Assembly: GCF_014218805.1 (NCBI RefSeq)
Contig: NZ_JACJUV010000001.1
Location: 3,360,501 to 3,424,500 of the forward strand
DNA: 64,000 nt
Origin: Teredinibacter franksiae
Lineage (GTDB): Bacteria > Pseudomonadota > Gammaproteobacteria > Pseudomonadales > Cellvibrionaceae
Reading direction: 5' to 3'
Shown one piece after another: positions 1 through 13,413 of this stretch (position 1 is the stretch's first letter; the number at the start of each line of letters is the position of its first letter). A program made the translations under genes and the position numbers. The notes under the pieces were generated by a model, which saw nothing but the letters and a program-made list of their open reading frames with translations, was not told the origin of the DNA and made no database searches.

Positions 1-2200
1 ACTGCCAATCTAGAATAGACACCCAGTTCAGTTGGTTGGTGAGCGGCCGGTAGTAATCCAGTGACAGGTTGAGTGTGAGTTTCGGCGTATAAACACCGCG
101 CTTACCGGTGTAATCACAGGTATCAATAGTGCCATTGCCGTCTAGATCTACACCATCTTTCTCTTGGCCCGCATAACAGTTGCCGTTTTTGAAGTCTTTG
201 TATTCAAAATCGAGGTACGACATACCGTATTGAACTGTCAGTTCGTCTAGTAGCAGTATACGGCCATCGACTTCCAGCCCCTGCACAATAGTTTCTTTGG
301 CGTTACCCACATTAAACCCTACACCACCATCGAACTGACTTATTTGTAAGTCGTCATAGAGTGTGCGGTAAAGAGAGAAATTTAATTCTGCCCGGCCATC
401 CCATAGGGTGTTTTTCATGCCTATTTCCATGGCGGTGGCTGTTTCTTCTTCAAATTCATAATGTAGCAATGGGTTGCTTTCGGTCTCCGCAGGTGGCGGG
501 AAATCATCTGTTCCGCGGACATAATCTACCGCACGGTAATCAAACGAGCCGACATTATTTGAGCGCGGGTCGAAACCGCCCGCTTTGAATCCGGTGGTGA
601 AAGCCGCGTAGGCCATCATGTCGCCATTAATATCGAATTCTACGTTTAGCAATGGTGTAAAGGCGGATTCACTACGGCTGCCTTCCACGTTATAGCCGCT
701 GTGCAGTATGGGGTCGCCGCTGTCGGGGAAAATGGTCCCCTGCTGATTCTCTGCCAGGAAGGCGCCCATATAGGTAATACCCACCAGTGGGTCAACCAGC
801 GGCTGGCCGGTTTCGAGAGTGAGCAGGTCCAAAATCTTGCTGGCGTCTTTGGTTTCTTCGGTATAGCGCGCTCCCAGCGTTATGTGCCAAGCGTCGGAGG
901 CATTCCAAGTCACGCGGCCGAATGCAGCCCAGGAGCTGGATGTTTGGTCGAAGTCTCGGCGTAGGCCTGTACCGGCCATCACCGGGTAAAAGTTTGTCAG
1001 CAGGTTGGTTTCAGAAATATTAATTTGATCGCTGAAGGTCTGCTCGTAACTTTGATAAAAGGCGCCCGCCAGCCATTCGAAGGTCTCGCCCTGTGGTGAG
1101 GCGAGGCGAAATTCTTGGCTGAATTGTTGGTAATCTTCGGCTAAGTCGAGGTTAAGAATTTCAGCGGCGACAAAATCACAGTCACACAGCTCGTCATAAT
1201 TGAATTCAAGCCAGCCGGTAATGGCGGTGAGCGTGTTGTCCCCCAGTGCGTAATCGGCCTTAAAGGTTAAATTGTTGATTTCGTTTTGACTGAACTCTTC
1301 TTGGTCGGTTTGGCGCACATTGTTTAGCTCGGCTTCGAAGCCGGGTTGGTTGAGAATGTTCAAGAACTGGTTGTAGGTTGGGGCACCCTCGTTGAGCGCA
1401 ACATCGTGGGTGATTTCTATTGCGCGACCAATGGTATCGAATTTACTTTGCTCGGCTTTCAGGTATAAATCGAGGTTGTCGGTTGCCTGCCAGGTTAAGC
1501 TGAGGCGGGCGCCTGTTTCCTCGCGTTGAGGGTGATCAACGTTTAGATATGAGTTGTAGGAATAGCCGTCGTCGGTTAGCTGGCGCACGGCCAGCCGGGC
1601 TTGCAGGGTTTCTGTCAGCGGCCCAGAAATCACACCGTTAATTTCGGTGGTATTGAACTCGGTTTCCTGAGAAATGGACACTTTACCTTCCAGTTCGTCG
1701 GTAGGCGCTGCCGTAGTTAGGTTAAGCGCGCCGGCGATGCTGTTTTTTCCAAAGAGCGTACTTTGTGGGCCTCGAAGTAATTCGGCCCGCTGCATATCCA
1801 TAAGCGGAGCACGGAACAGCTGCGCGCGGCCGTAGTATATGCCGTCGATATACATGCCGACCGACTGCTCAAAGCCCTGGCTGTTATCGGAGCCGATACC
1901 GCGCACTCGCACCTGAGTACTGAAACCAGTTTCAGTAAAATGAAGGTTGGGCAGGTGCACCGTGAGATCGCCTAGGTTTTCAATGCCGGCAGACTCCAGT
2001 TTCTCGCCACTGATGGTGGCGACCGATAGGGGCACTTCTTGCAAGCTTTCAGTGCGTTTCTGCGAGGTTACGATCAGCTCCTCAAGGCGCGGTGAATCCT
2101 GCGCAGAAGTAGAGAAGGCGATGGACGTTGCAATGAGGCCGAGAGCAACGGCTAGTGGTTGACGAGTGAAACCTTTGTTTCGGCGAGGTGAGTGGCGCAT
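1..2200 (-). CDS. TonB-dependent outer-membrane receptor, 3' end outside window
   Basis: The minus strand is open from an ATG at 2200 to the left edge, so about 733 residues are visible and the C-terminal strands are missing. The start has a good ribosome site (GGAGGC) a few bases upstream. A basic N-terminus and hydrophobic stretch ending near STSAQD form a signal peptide. A plug domain follows, with EELIVTSQKR, VPLSVATISGEKL, VRVRGIGSDNSQG and RGPQSTLFGKNSIAGALN, then a beta-barrel region with GARYTEETKDAS and FTTGFKAGGFDPRSN. The family imports siderophores, vitamins or oligosaccharides using TonB energy. The substrate cannot be told from sequence; in a polysaccharide degrader a glycan is as plausible as iron. 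Confidence 0.93.
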   Translation of the reverse strand, partial: MRHSPRRNKGFTRQPLAVALGLIATSIAFSTSAQDSPRLEELIVTSQKRTESLQEVPLSVATISGEKLESAGIENLGDLTVHLPNLHFTETGFSTQVRVRGIGSDNSQGFEQSVGMYIDGIYYGRAQLFRAPLMDMQRAELLRGPQSTLFGKNSIAGALNLTTAAPTDELEGKVSISQETEFNTTEINGVISGPLTETLQARLAVRQLTDDGYSYNSYLNVDHPQREETGARLSLTWQATDNLDLYLKAEQSKFDTIGRAIEITHDVALNEGAPTYNQFLNILNQPGFEAELNNVRQTDQEEFSQNEINNLTFKADYALGDNTLTAITGWLEFNYDELCDCDFVAAEILNLDLAEDYQQFSQEFRLASPQGETFEWLAGAFYQSYEQTFSDQINISETNLLTNFYPVMAGTGLRRDFDQTSSSWAAFGRVTWNASDAWHITLGARYTEETKDASKILDLLTLETGQPLVDPLVGITYMGAFLAENQQGTIFPDSGDPILHSGYNVEGSRSESAFTPLLNVEFDINGDMMAYAAFTTGFKAGGFDPRSNNVGSFDYRAVDYVRGTDDFPPPAETESNPLLHYEFEEETATAMEIGMKNTLWDGRAELNFSLYRTLYDDLQISQFDGGVGFNVGNAKETIVQGLEVDGRILLLDELTVQYGMSYLDFEYKDFKNGNCYAGQEKDGVDLDGNGTIDTCDYTGKRGVYTPKLTLNLSLDYYRPLTNQLNWVSILDWQ

Positions 2201-2340
2201 GTTGCCTCCGAAATATTATTATCGTTTTGAGTAATCTTTGGAGTATAGGGTAAACCGATACCTAAAATGTACCCCATAAATGCACTTAATGTGCAATCCT
2301 GACAATTTGGCTCTGGTCGGTTGACAAAAGGGGGCAAAGT

Positions 2341-2360
2341 GCGGGGCGACATTGCCCCGC
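2341..2360 (-). terminator. Hairpin downstream of the epimerase gene
   Basis: A perfect 7-bp GC-only stem (GCGGGGC / GCCCCGC) with a 6-nt loop lies 8 bp beyond the stop codon of the epimerase gene. It is followed on the minus strand by ACTTTG rather than a clear T-run, so it is a likely but imperfect intrinsic terminator. Confidence 0.5.
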
Positions 2361-2367
2361 GGAAGGT

Positions 2368-3375
2368 TTATACCTTGTAGTAATCGCGATACCAAGCGAC
2401 AAATTTATTGATGCCGTCTTCAATGCTGGTAGCAGGTTTGAAGCCAACATCGCGCTCAAGTGAGCTGACATCAGCGCATGTCGAGGGTACATCGCCAGGC
2501 TGCATGGGCATCATGTTTTTCTCGGCCGTTTTGCCCAATGCGTTTTCGATGGCCTGTACAAAGTCCATTAACCGCACGGGTGTGTTGTTGCCAATGTTGT
2601 ATACCTTGTATGGGCAGTAGCTGGAGGATGGGTCTGGCTGGTGGCCATCCCATTGCTCACTGGCGGCTGGAATTTTATCGGTAACGCGTATTACACCCTC
2701 AACAATATCGTCGATATAAGTGAAGTCGCGCTCCATATCACCATTATTGAAGATGTTAATCGGTTGGCCTTCAACAATGCCCTTGGTAAACAGTATGGGC
2801 GCCATATCTGGGCGACCCCAGGGACCGTACACCGTAAAGAATCGCAGGCCTGTGGTGGGTAGCTTGTAGAGGCTGCTGTAGGCATGCGCCATTAATTCGT
2901 TAGATTTTTTACTGGCGGCATAAAGTGAAACGGGGTGGTCTACATTATGGGTTTCAGAAAAAGGTTGCTCTTTATTGGCACCGAATACAGAGCTCGACGA
3001 AGCGTACACTAAATGCGGTACTTTACTGTGGCGACAGCCTTCAAGAATATTCAGAAAGCCCACGATGTTAGAATCGATATAAGCGTGCGGATTTTCGATG
3101 GAATAGCGCACACCGGCTTGAGCGGCGAGGTTAACAACGCGATCGAACTGATTGTTTTGAAACAGCGCTTCCATGCCTGCGCGATCCGCTAGGTCCAGTT
3201 TGTGAAATTCAAATTGGTCGTACTTCTTTAGCCGTTCAAGGCGCGATTCTTTCAGTGTAACGGCGTAGTAGTCGTTCATGTTGTCTATACCAACAACATG
3301 ATCGCCGCGTTTTAAAAAGGCCTCGCTTAGTGCCTGACCAATAAAGCCGGCAGCACCGGTAACTAAAATTTTCAT
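2368..3375 (-). CDS. NAD-dependent epimerase, UDP-glucuronate 4-epimerase type
   Basis: A 335-residue short-chain dehydrogenase of the extended type. The N-terminus carries the NAD-binding glycine motif TGAAGFIG (residues 6-13). Further on are [16 protein letters not shown] and the catalytic region YASSSSVFG with YAASKKSNE, which supplies the Tyr-x-x-x-Lys pair. The [20 protein letters not shown] segment is typical of UDP-glucuronate 4-epimerases (CapI/LpsL group), which make UDP-galacturonate for surface polysaccharide. It lies 64 bp downstream of a nucleotide-sugar dehydrogenase on the same strand, which probably supplies its substrate. A UDP-GlcNAcA epimerase (TviC-like) role is an alternative. 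Confidence 0.85.
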   Translation of the reverse strand: MKILVTGAAGFIGQALSEAFLKRGDHVVGIDNMNDYYAVTLKESRLERLKKYDQFEFHKLDLADRAGMEALFQNNQFDRVVNLAAQAGVRYSIENPHAYIDSNIVGFLNILEGCRHSKVPHLVYASSSSVFGANKEQPFSETHNVDHPVSLYAASKKSNELMAHAYSSLYKLPTTGLRFFTVYGPWGRPDMAPILFTKGIVEGQPINIFNNGDMERDFTYIDDIVEGVIRVTDKIPAASEQWDGHQPDPSSSYCPYKVYNIGNNTPVRLMDFVQAIENALGKTAEKNMMPMQPGDVPSTCADVSSLERDVGFKPATSIEDGINKFVAWYRDYYKV

Positions 3376-3439
3376 AGGGTTTTTTCAGACGCTTGTTTGA
3401 GTGATGAGTTTTGTTTGTTGCCGTGTAAACGGGGCGCTA

Positions 3440-4723
3440 TTAAAGCCGCCACAAAGGAATACCCGCATCCGCGAATGCTTCTCGGTCCAGCATGCATTTC
3501 ACATCAAATACACCAGCATCCTCATTCAGGTAGGAGCGTATGGTGTCGAGTGAAAGGCTTTTATACTGGCTGTGGGCAACGGTAAACAGCAAAGCATCAA
3601 TATTAGTTATGGCGTCATCGTTTACCAGGGTTACACCGTATTCGTGATGCGCTTCTGTACCGTCGGCCATAGGGTCGTGTACTAGCAGCTCAACGCCGTA
3701 GTCCTGAAAGGCTTTAATCACATCAATAACTTTGGAGTTGCGCAGGTCGGGGCAATCTTCTTTGAATGTCAGCCCCATAATGGCAACGCGTGCGCCCTTG
3801 ACTACTTTACCGGCTTTAATTAGGTGCTTAATGGCCTGTGAGGCAATAAATTCGCCCATGCCATCGTTAATCATACGGCCGGCAAGTATCACATCGGGGT
3901 GGTAACCCATTTTTTCGGCTTTATGGGTGAGGTAGTAGGGGTCAACACCAATACAGTGGCCGCCGACGAGGCCGGGGCGAAAGGGGAGGAAATTCCACTT
4001 GGTACCGGCGGCTTCGAGTACGTCTAGAGTGTCGATATCTAGGCGGTTAAAAATCAGCGCCAATTCATTCATTAGTGCAATATTAAGGTCGCGCTGGGTG
4101 TTCTCTATCACCTTTGCGGCCTCGGCCACCTTAATGGACGACGCTTTGAATACACCGGCGGTGACGACACTGGAATAGACTGCCGCGACAATATCCAGAA
4201 CCTCAGGTGTCTGCCCAGACACGATTTTGGTGATATTGGTAAAGGTATGTTCTTTATCGCCGGGGTTAATGCGTTCGGGCGAGTAGCCAACAAAGAAGTC
4301 TTGGCCGCAGGTTAAGCCTGAGAGGCCTTCAAGAATGGGCACGCAATCTTCCTCGGTGGCACCGGGGTACACCGTGGACTCGTAGACGACGATGTCGCCT
4401 TTTTTCAGGTGTGGGCCAACGGTTTTGGAGGCGCCGATCAGTGGGCTCAGGTCGGGCTGGCGAGAGTCGTTAATGGGTGTGGGCACCGCAATGATATGAA
4501 AGTCGGCTTTGGCAAGGTCGCTGGGGGTGGCGGTAAAGTAAATATCGGCGTTGCCCAGATCTTCTGGCTCCACTTCCAGCGTACGGTCTTCGCCGTTTTT
4601 TAACTCCGCTATGCGCTCGACGTTAATATCAAAACCAATGGTTTGTTGTTGTTTGCCGAAAGCAACGGCAACGGGGAGGCCTACGTAGCCCAAGCCGATG
4701 ACAGAAATTTTACGATCATGCAT
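3440..4723 (-). CDS. tviB: Nucleotide-sugar 6-dehydrogenase (TviB/WbpA-like)
   Basis: A 427-residue UDP-sugar dehydrogenase that would oxidise the C6 alcohol of a UDP-hexose to a carboxylate in two NAD-dependent steps. It begins with the nucleotide-binding motif VIGLGYVGLP. The central domain contains VYESTVYPGATEEDC, and the catalytic cysteine lies in GLVGGHCIGVDPYYL. Length and motifs fit the Vi-antigen type (UDP-GlcNAc to UDP-GlcNAcA) better than the shorter Ugd form, but the exact sugar is not certain. It is upstream of the epimerase on the same strand, and together they form a small uronic-acid module for capsule or exopolysaccharide. Confidence 0.87.
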   Translation of the reverse strand: MHDRKISVIGLGYVGLPVAVAFGKQQQTIGFDINVERIAELKNGEDRTLEVEPEDLGNADIYFTATPSDLAKADFHIIAVPTPINDSRQPDLSPLIGASKTVGPHLKKGDIVVYESTVYPGATEEDCVPILEGLSGLTCGQDFFVGYSPERINPGDKEHTFTNITKIVSGQTPEVLDIVAAVYSSVVTAGVFKASSIKVAEAAKVIENTQRDLNIALMNELALIFNRLDIDTLDVLEAAGTKWNFLPFRPGLVGGHCIGVDPYYLTHKAEKMGYHPDVILAGRMINDGMGEFIASQAIKHLIKAGKVVKGARVAIMGLTFKEDCPDLRNSKVIDVIKAFQDYGVELLVHDPMADGTEAHHEYGVTLVNDDAITNIDALLFTVAHSQYKSLSLDTIRSYLNEDAGVFDVKCMLDREAFADAGIPLWRL

Positions 4724-4911
4724 GGAGGGGTTCTCTTACCTGAGTTGTAATTATTTGACTGATAGGGGCCTTTTATCGGCACTTAAATCTGTGGCGCATA
4801 ATAACAGTCGCAAGTGGGCAGTCCAACGGCATAAACCAAATAACTTGCAGATGCTGGCTCGACTGTGTACAAAGCCTACCTCCCTTCGAAAAACTGGATA
4901 ATTCCTGCCCA

Positions 4912-6174
4912 ATGACAGACGCACCGAATAGCAACCCTCAAACCCTTGACCCAAAGTCTTCTGCTATACAGGAAGAGCGCGACATCACCGGGAGTAAACC
5001 CATAGATAATACCGAAGAAAAACTACCTTTCGAAGCGCTGGAACTCACCGAGCCGGTGGCCAAAGCGCTGAAAGACATGGGCTTTAGTTACTGCTCGCCG
5101 ATTCAGGCAAAATCTTTACCTTATAGTTTGAGCGGGCACGATGTGCTGGGTAAAGCGCAAACCGGAACCGGCAAAACCGCAGCCTTTCTTGTTGCTGCAT
5201 TCGAAGACCTGTTGCGTCAGCCACCACCAGAGGAGCGTTTCGCTGGGGAGGCGCGGGCACTGATAATCGCGCCCACTCGTGAACTCGTCATGCAAATTGC
5301 CAAAGACGCCAAAGCCATTGGTAAATATACCGATCTTAAAGTCCATACCTTGGTGGGCGGCATGGACTTTAATAAACAGCTCAATGCCTTGCATTCTCAG
5401 CATGTCGACATTCTCGTGGCGACACCGGGGCGCTTGTTGGACATGTGTGAACGGCGGGAGGTATATCTTGATCAAGCCGAAGTGTTGGTTATTGACGAGG
5501 CCGATCGCATGCTGGATATGGGCTTCATTCCTCAGGTTAAACGCATTGTGCGTATGACGCCGCAAAAGACGCATCGGCAAACGATGCTGTTTTCGGCCAC
5601 CTTCTCGAACGATGTTTTACGCTTGTCTGAGCAGTGGATGCACGAGCCGGTAACCGTAGAAATCGAGCCAGAATCAGTAGCAACCGACACCGTGGAGCAG
5701 CTTGTCTATCTTGTCTCCAGTGACGAAAAGCTGCCGTTGTTAGTTAACCTCATCCATCAGCCGGATGTAAAAAACCTTATGGTATTTGCTAACCGTCGCG
5801 ATGAGTGTCGCCGGTTACACGAAAAACTGCGCAACAAGGGGTTTAGGGTTGGCTTGTTATCGGGTGAGATACCCCAGGGGAAACGCTTGAAAACCCTAGA
5901 AGATTTCAAAGCCGGTAGGCTGCAAGCGCTAATCGCAACCGACGTGGCCGGCCGAGGTATTCATATCGACGGTGTTAGCCACGTGGTGAATTACATGCTA
6001 CCGGAAGAGCCTGAAGATTATGTTCACCGCATTGGGCGCACCGGGCGTGCAGGTAATAGCGGCAAGTCCATCAGCTTTGCCTGTGAAAACGATGCCTTTC
6101 GCTTGCCCGCTATTGAAGAGTTACTGGGGCGTAAGCTTGTCTGTGAGCAACCCCCGGAGCACCTGCTTGGCTAG
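4912..6174 (+). CDS. rhlB: ATP-dependent RNA helicase RhlB
   Basis: A 420-residue DEAD-box helicase, the usual size of RhlB. A polar, probably disordered tail of about 35 residues precedes the Q-motif region (FSYCSPIQ). Motif I AQTGTGKT is at about 82-89, PTRELV near 121, TPGRL near 171, DEAD at 195-198 and SAT at 228-230, with [10 protein letters not shown] in the second RecA domain. The sequence closely follows pseudomonad RhlB ([21 protein letters not shown]). RhlB unwinds structured RNA and in many gammaproteobacteria works with the RNase E degradosome. It is transcribed divergently from the dehydrogenase and appears monocistronic. Confidence 0.93.
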   Translation: MTDAPNSNPQTLDPKSSAIQEERDITGSKPIDNTEEKLPFEALELTEPVAKALKDMGFSYCSPIQAKSLPYSLSGHDVLGKAQTGTGKTAAFLVAAFEDLLRQPPPEERFAGEARALIIAPTRELVMQIAKDAKAIGKYTDLKVHTLVGGMDFNKQLNALHSQHVDILVATPGRLLDMCERREVYLDQAEVLVIDEADRMLDMGFIPQVKRIVRMTPQKTHRQTMLFSATFSNDVLRLSEQWMHEPVTVEIEPESVATDTVEQLVYLVSSDEKLPLLVNLIHQPDVKNLMVFANRRDECRRLHEKLRNKGFRVGLLSGEIPQGKRLKTLEDFKAGRLQALIATDVAGRGIHIDGVSHVVNYMLPEEPEDYVHRIGRTGRAGNSGKSISFACENDAFRLPAIEELLGRKLVCEQPPEHLLG

Positions 6175-6256
6175 GGCCTGACAATTCTGTTCAATTATGG
6201 CGCGCTGATCTGTTTACCGCTATGCTCTTCATGGAAACACTGCGAAAAGAGCTTCT

Positions 6257-7516
6257 ATGAAAAGCATTCTTGTAGTTGAAGACAGTGCAATTGTGATGAA
6301 GGTGTTGCGCCACGTTTTGGCGCGTAGCAGCCTTATACACCCTGTTTATGCCAGTAGCCTGCATGAGGCAAAAGCCTTGGTGGAAAGCGGTGACTACGCT
6401 TTCTTTGCTGCGCTGGTCGATCTTACCCTTCCCGATGCCCCCAACGGTGAAGTTGTTGATTACACTTTGGCGTTAAAACTGCCTACCGTGGTACTTACCG
6501 GTAGTTTCGATGCGGAGCGTCGCGAAGTGCTACTTGCCAAGGGCATAGTCGATTATGTGACCAAAGAGGGCCGGTTTTCTTACCAGTATGCTTTGGGTGT
6601 ACTCCACCGGCTCATTAAAAATCAGACGATTAAGGTTTTAATCGTTGATGACTCCAGTACGCAGCGAAATTTTATTGTCAATTTACTGCGCCTTCATCTC
6701 TATCAGGTTGTTGAGGCCTCTGATGGCGTAGACGCCATTAAAGCACTACTTGCCCACCCCGATATCAAAGTATTGATTACCGATTACAACATGCCGCGCA
6801 TGGACGGTTGTGAACTGGTAAAAACAATACGTGCAAAATATGAAAAAACCGACCTAATTATTATTGGTTTGTCTTCGGATAGCGAAAGTGCGCTCTCTGC
6901 ACGCTTCATTAAAAACGGCGCTAATGATTTTTTACGTAAACCCTTTAACCACGAGGAGTTTTTCTGCCGTATTTCCCACAACGTAGAGTTTGTGGAGTTA
7001 ATCGAGCAGGTGCGGGATACTGCGAATCGCGACGAACTTACGGGGTGTTATAACCGAAAATACTTCTTCGAACAGGGCGCTAATTTTCGTGATAGGGCAG
7101 TACAAAAGGGTGGCCCTTTATCGGTGGTGGTTATTGACCTTGATCGCTTTAAGCAGATTAATGACAAATATGGCCATGAAATTGGTAATTTTGTTATGCA
7201 ACGGGTGGCTGAGGGCTTAAGAAAAACGTTTGATCGCTTCCTACTGGCTCGGGCGGGCGGCGCCGAATTTTTTGCGTTGCTGCCGGGTTTACCCAATGAA
7301 AAGGCGGTGGAGTTTGTTGATCGAGTACGTGAGCTTATAGCCGCCGATAGACAGATTGTGGGTCAAGATGAAACCAGCATCAGTTTTAGTGCCGGCGTTA
7401 CCAGCTTGTTGGGTGAAAGCATCGACGATATGCTGTATTCGGCGGGATTGTGCTTACATAGGGCCAAGGACGCGGGCGGTGACCTGGTATTTGGCGATGA
7501 TGACTCTGACCTTTAA
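6257..7516 (+). CDS. Response regulator with two REC domains and a degenerate GGDEF domain
   Basis: A 419-residue protein with two phospho-receiver domains, then a diguanylate-cyclase fold. REC1 (about 1-118) has the acidic pair near VVEDS and a candidate acceptor Asp55 in ALVDLTLPD. REC2 (about 125-245) has IVDDS and Asp176 in LITDYNMPRMDG. The GGDEF domain (about 255-415) has DELTGCYNRK and IDLDRFKQINDKYGHEIG. The signature loop reads GGAEF at 334-338, so the metal-binding acidic residue is an alanine. No RxxD inhibitory site is visible just upstream. It may therefore be an inactive cyclase acting as a c-di-GMP or GTP sensor, or by protein contact. Confidence 0.9.
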   Translation: MKSILVVEDSAIVMKVLRHVLARSSLIHPVYASSLHEAKALVESGDYAFFAALVDLTLPDAPNGEVVDYTLALKLPTVVLTGSFDAERREVLLAKGIVDYVTKEGRFSYQYALGVLHRLIKNQTIKVLIVDDSSTQRNFIVNLLRLHLYQVVEASDGVDAIKALLAHPDIKVLITDYNMPRMDGCELVKTIRAKYEKTDLIIIGLSSDSESALSARFIKNGANDFLRKPFNHEEFFCRISHNVEFVELIEQVRDTANRDELTGCYNRKYFFEQGANFRDRAVQKGGPLSVVVIDLDRFKQINDKYGHEIGNFVMQRVAEGLRKTFDRFLLARAGGAEFFALLPGLPNEKAVEFVDRVRELIAADRQIVGQDETSISFSAGVTSLLGESIDDMLYSAGLCLHRAKDAGGDLVFGDDDSDL

Positions 7517-7647
7517 GGGAGCTCTTTAGTTGACCCTGCCACCCCCCTTTTCCCAGTAGAATTATACAATAAATGTGTGGATGCCAAGCTGTTGTGCTCT
7601 CGGGCCAATCTACGACCTCTAAATTGTTAAATCTTCCTGTTTAAATA

Positions 7648-8937
7648 ATGATCACTATGCGCTTACTTTTACTTCTTCCTTTGTTCTTTGTTCTTTTTTC
7701 TTGCAGTACTGACCATTCATCGCCGAAAGCGAGCTCTGCCAGCAGCAATAGCGTGGATACCGGCGCTTACCAAAATTTGTTTGTGGAGGCGGGTTATTCG
7801 GCTGATCAGGTAGCCAAACGCTTAGAGCAGAACTTTCAGCAATTATTTTATGGCGAGCCAGAAAATCAGGCAGTTTACTTTCCGGCGGGCCACAATAGCA
7901 GCGGCCCATTGGCTTACATTTTCGATATAAACAGTAATGATGTGCGTTCGGAGGGTATGTCCTACGGCATGATGATTGCGGTGCAGATGGATAAAAAGGC
8001 GGAGTTCGACGCAATATGGAATTGGTCGCTCACGCATATGTATCATCACAATACCGCCCATCCGGCCAACGGGTATTTTGCTTGGTCGGTAAAAAGTACC
8101 GGTGAAAATATTGACGATATGCCGGCGCCAGATGGAGAGGAATATTTTATAACGGCACTGTACTTTGCCGCCGAGCGCTGGGGTAATGGTGAGGGAATAT
8201 ATCAATATTCCCGTTGGGCTGATCGCATACTAAGTGATGCCTTACACCGGGAAATAGTAACAGGCACCACTAACCGGGGTGAGATGACCGCGGGTAATCT
8301 TTTCGATAAAAGCCATAAAATGGTGCGTTTTACTCCAGACGCCGTAAACGCTAGCTACACTGACGCCTCCTACCATTTGCCCGCTTTCTATGACGTTTGG
8401 GCGAGGGTGGGGCCAGAGCAAGATCGTGACTTTTGGCGCAAAGCGGCGCAGGTCAGTCGCGATTATTTTGTTCAAACTGCCCACCCGAAAACATCATTAA
8501 CGCCCGACTATGGGAATTTCGATGGCTCACCTTGGGCGGCACCCTGGCGTAAAGACTCTGTAGATTTTCGCTACGATGCTTGGCGGACGGCGATGAACTG
8601 GTCGATGGACTGGGCGTGGTGGGGGAAGGATACACGGCAGGTTGGGCTTAGTAATCGCCTGCAGGCATTTTTTGCGGCTGAAGGCATGACAACCTATGAA
8701 AGCCTATACACGCTGGAGGGAGAAAAACTGGGAGGCGGTCAAACAGCGGCCCTTGTTGCAATGAATGCCACCGCAGGCCTTGCCGCCGACCATCCGCGCA
8801 AACACGATTTTACCCGCGCGCTTTGGGCGCGTCAGCCGCCAACCGGCCATTACCGCTACTACGATGGTATGTTGTATTTAATGGCCTTTTTACATTGTAG
8901 CGGTGAGTTTAAAGCTTGGTTGCCGGGCTCAAAGTAA
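7648..8937 (+). CDS. GH8 xylan-active lipoprotein (Rex-like)
   Basis: A 429-residue glycoside hydrolase family 8 enzyme. The N-terminus is a lipoprotein signal with Cys19 in VLFSCS, followed by a Ser/Ala-rich spacer, so it is probably anchored to a membrane. The catalytic acid is likely Glu102 in DVRSEGMSYGMMI, and the expected base region is FRYDAWRTAMN (Asp310). PAPDGEEYF and TDASYHLPAFYDV match reducing-end xylose-releasing exo-oligoxylanase (Rex). The Leu-His-Pro kink reported to give Rex its exo mode aligns here with Gly-Gln-Thr, so an endo-xylanase mode is possible. Start may also be the ATG at 7657; neither has a strong ribosome site. Confidence 0.88.
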   Translation: MITMRLLLLLPLFFVLFSCSTDHSSPKASSASSNSVDTGAYQNLFVEAGYSADQVAKRLEQNFQQLFYGEPENQAVYFPAGHNSSGPLAYIFDINSNDVRSEGMSYGMMIAVQMDKKAEFDAIWNWSLTHMYHHNTAHPANGYFAWSVKSTGENIDDMPAPDGEEYFITALYFAAERWGNGEGIYQYSRWADRILSDALHREIVTGTTNRGEMTAGNLFDKSHKMVRFTPDAVNASYTDASYHLPAFYDVWARVGPEQDRDFWRKAAQVSRDYFVQTAHPKTSLTPDYGNFDGSPWAAPWRKDSVDFRYDAWRTAMNWSMDWAWWGKDTRQVGLSNRLQAFFAAEGMTTYESLYTLEGEKLGGGQTAALVAMNATAGLAADHPRKHDFTRALWARQPPTGHYRYYDGMLYLMAFLHCSGEFKAWLPGSK

Positions 8938-9031
8938 TACGGCCGGTGCGGTTTTATTCCTGCCTTGTGGGTAACAGAGAGTGCTCTAAGAAAGATGCAC
9001 CCGCTGTTTACAAAAACCATTTTCTGGCCGC

Positions 9032-12300
<3,269 letters not shown>

Positions 12301-12337
12301 TGCCTACACGGGTGGAGTTGTGTAAAACGCCGTTTTT

Positions 12338-13114
12338 CTATTCGCAAGGCTCTTGGCAAAGTTCGTTGAGCCAGAATAACGTGCCGCCTGTTACGGCTGC
12401 AGGCATTGCAACAATGTTGACGATAGGTATTACACTGCAAGCGGTAATCATGCCGCCAAACCCAAAGCTACTGTACAGAGAATTCCAGAGCTTGTTCCGT
12501 ACGCGGGTGAACGAGCAGCGATGATTGTCGGCGGGGTAGTCGGCATACTGAATAGTCATACACCAAGCGCTCCAAGCAAGCCCGATTAAGGGGGCCAAAA
12601 GGCCTCCAACGCCAGGAATAGCAAAGCCTACCAGCAACATAATCAATATCACCAGCATCCCGCGAAAAATAAAGTACAGTAGTTTTTTGATTTCGCGTTT
12701 GAACACCCTTGGAATCATGCTAGATAACGACTCGGGCGCGGGGCGTTTGCCACTCAGCAGGTGTTCGGCCTTTTCGGCTAGTAGCCCGTAAAAGGGGGCG
12801 GCGATAATATTGGTAATAATGTTAAAGCTGTAGCCGTAAATTATGAGGACGAGCACTATCAGAACAAACCCCAATAGCGCTAGAAAAAAATCGACAACGG
12901 GTTTTAGCCAGTCGGCGACATCAAACGAAATACCGCCAGTAAACATGCCTAGGTAGGAGATAAGAATACTGGTGAGGGCAACAAATAAGAAGATGTTAAC
13001 CACCAGCGGCACCAGAATGTAGGGCCGCAACTGGGGGTGCCACAATAGTTTAACGCCCTGAATGAAGTATTGGGCCCCGGAGAAAAAGCTGTTTTTAGGC
13101 AGAGCATCCAACAT
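12338..13114 (-). CDS. cysZ: CysZ-family sulfate permease
   Basis: A 258-residue inner-membrane protein with four or more hydrophobic segments and the CysZ/EI24 signature QYADYPADNH near residue 190. The start region FFSGAQYFIQGVKLLWHPQLRPYILVP is split here as FFSGAQYFIQG and LLWHPQLRPYILVP; both are typical of CysZ. The family brings sulfate into the cytoplasm for cysteine synthesis. Its start codon touches the stop of the PA4642-like gene, so the two are probably cotranscribed. Confidence 0.88.
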   Translation of the reverse strand: MLDALPKNSFFSGAQYFIQGVKLLWHPQLRPYILVPLVVNIFLFVALTSILISYLGMFTGGISFDVADWLKPVVDFFLALLGFVLIVLVLIIYGYSFNIITNIIAAPFYGLLAEKAEHLLSGKRPAPESLSSMIPRVFKREIKKLLYFIFRGMLVILIMLLVGFAIPGVGGLLAPLIGLAWSAWCMTIQYADYPADNHRCSFTRVRNKLWNSLYSSFGFGGMITACSVIPIVNIVAMPAAVTGGTLFWLNELCQEPCE

Positions 13115-13413
13115 TAAAATTTGGCTCCCGCCGCCTCCAGCGCTTTGATGTAGTCGTTGCTCAAGCGGTGATCACTAGCCACTTGAAGTAATGTTTTACC
13201 CTGTGGGTTTTTGGCGTTAATGTCTCGCCCCTCCGCCACAAAGAACGTCAAAAACGTTTTGAAGTTTATGGCTTTCATGCCGCGATAAGCGCGTTCCAAC
13301 GCAATGTAGTTGGTGTCCGCTTCGCCATTGTCTTCTACATCCAGAAAACTGCGTACGCGGTCGTCATCAAATACTTCGCCCAGTACTTTTTGTTTGTCTT
13401 TTTTTAGTGACAT
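13114..13413 (-). CDS. PA4642-family small protein
   Basis: The reading frame is open further upstream, but the conserved start is the ATG at 13413 (MSLKKDKQKVLGEVFDDDR), giving 99 residues. The protein resembles PA4642-type proteins of pseudomonads, with a central region ending in FLTFFVAEGRDINAKNP and an ankyrin-like NPQGKTLLQVASDH near the C-terminus. Function is unknown. It overlaps the cysZ start by one base. Confidence 0.75.
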   Translation of the reverse strand: MSLKKDKQKVLGEVFDDDRVRSFLDVEDNGEADTNYIALERAYRGMKAINFKTFLTFFVAEGRDINAKNPQGKTLLQVASDHRLSNDYIKALEAAGAKF

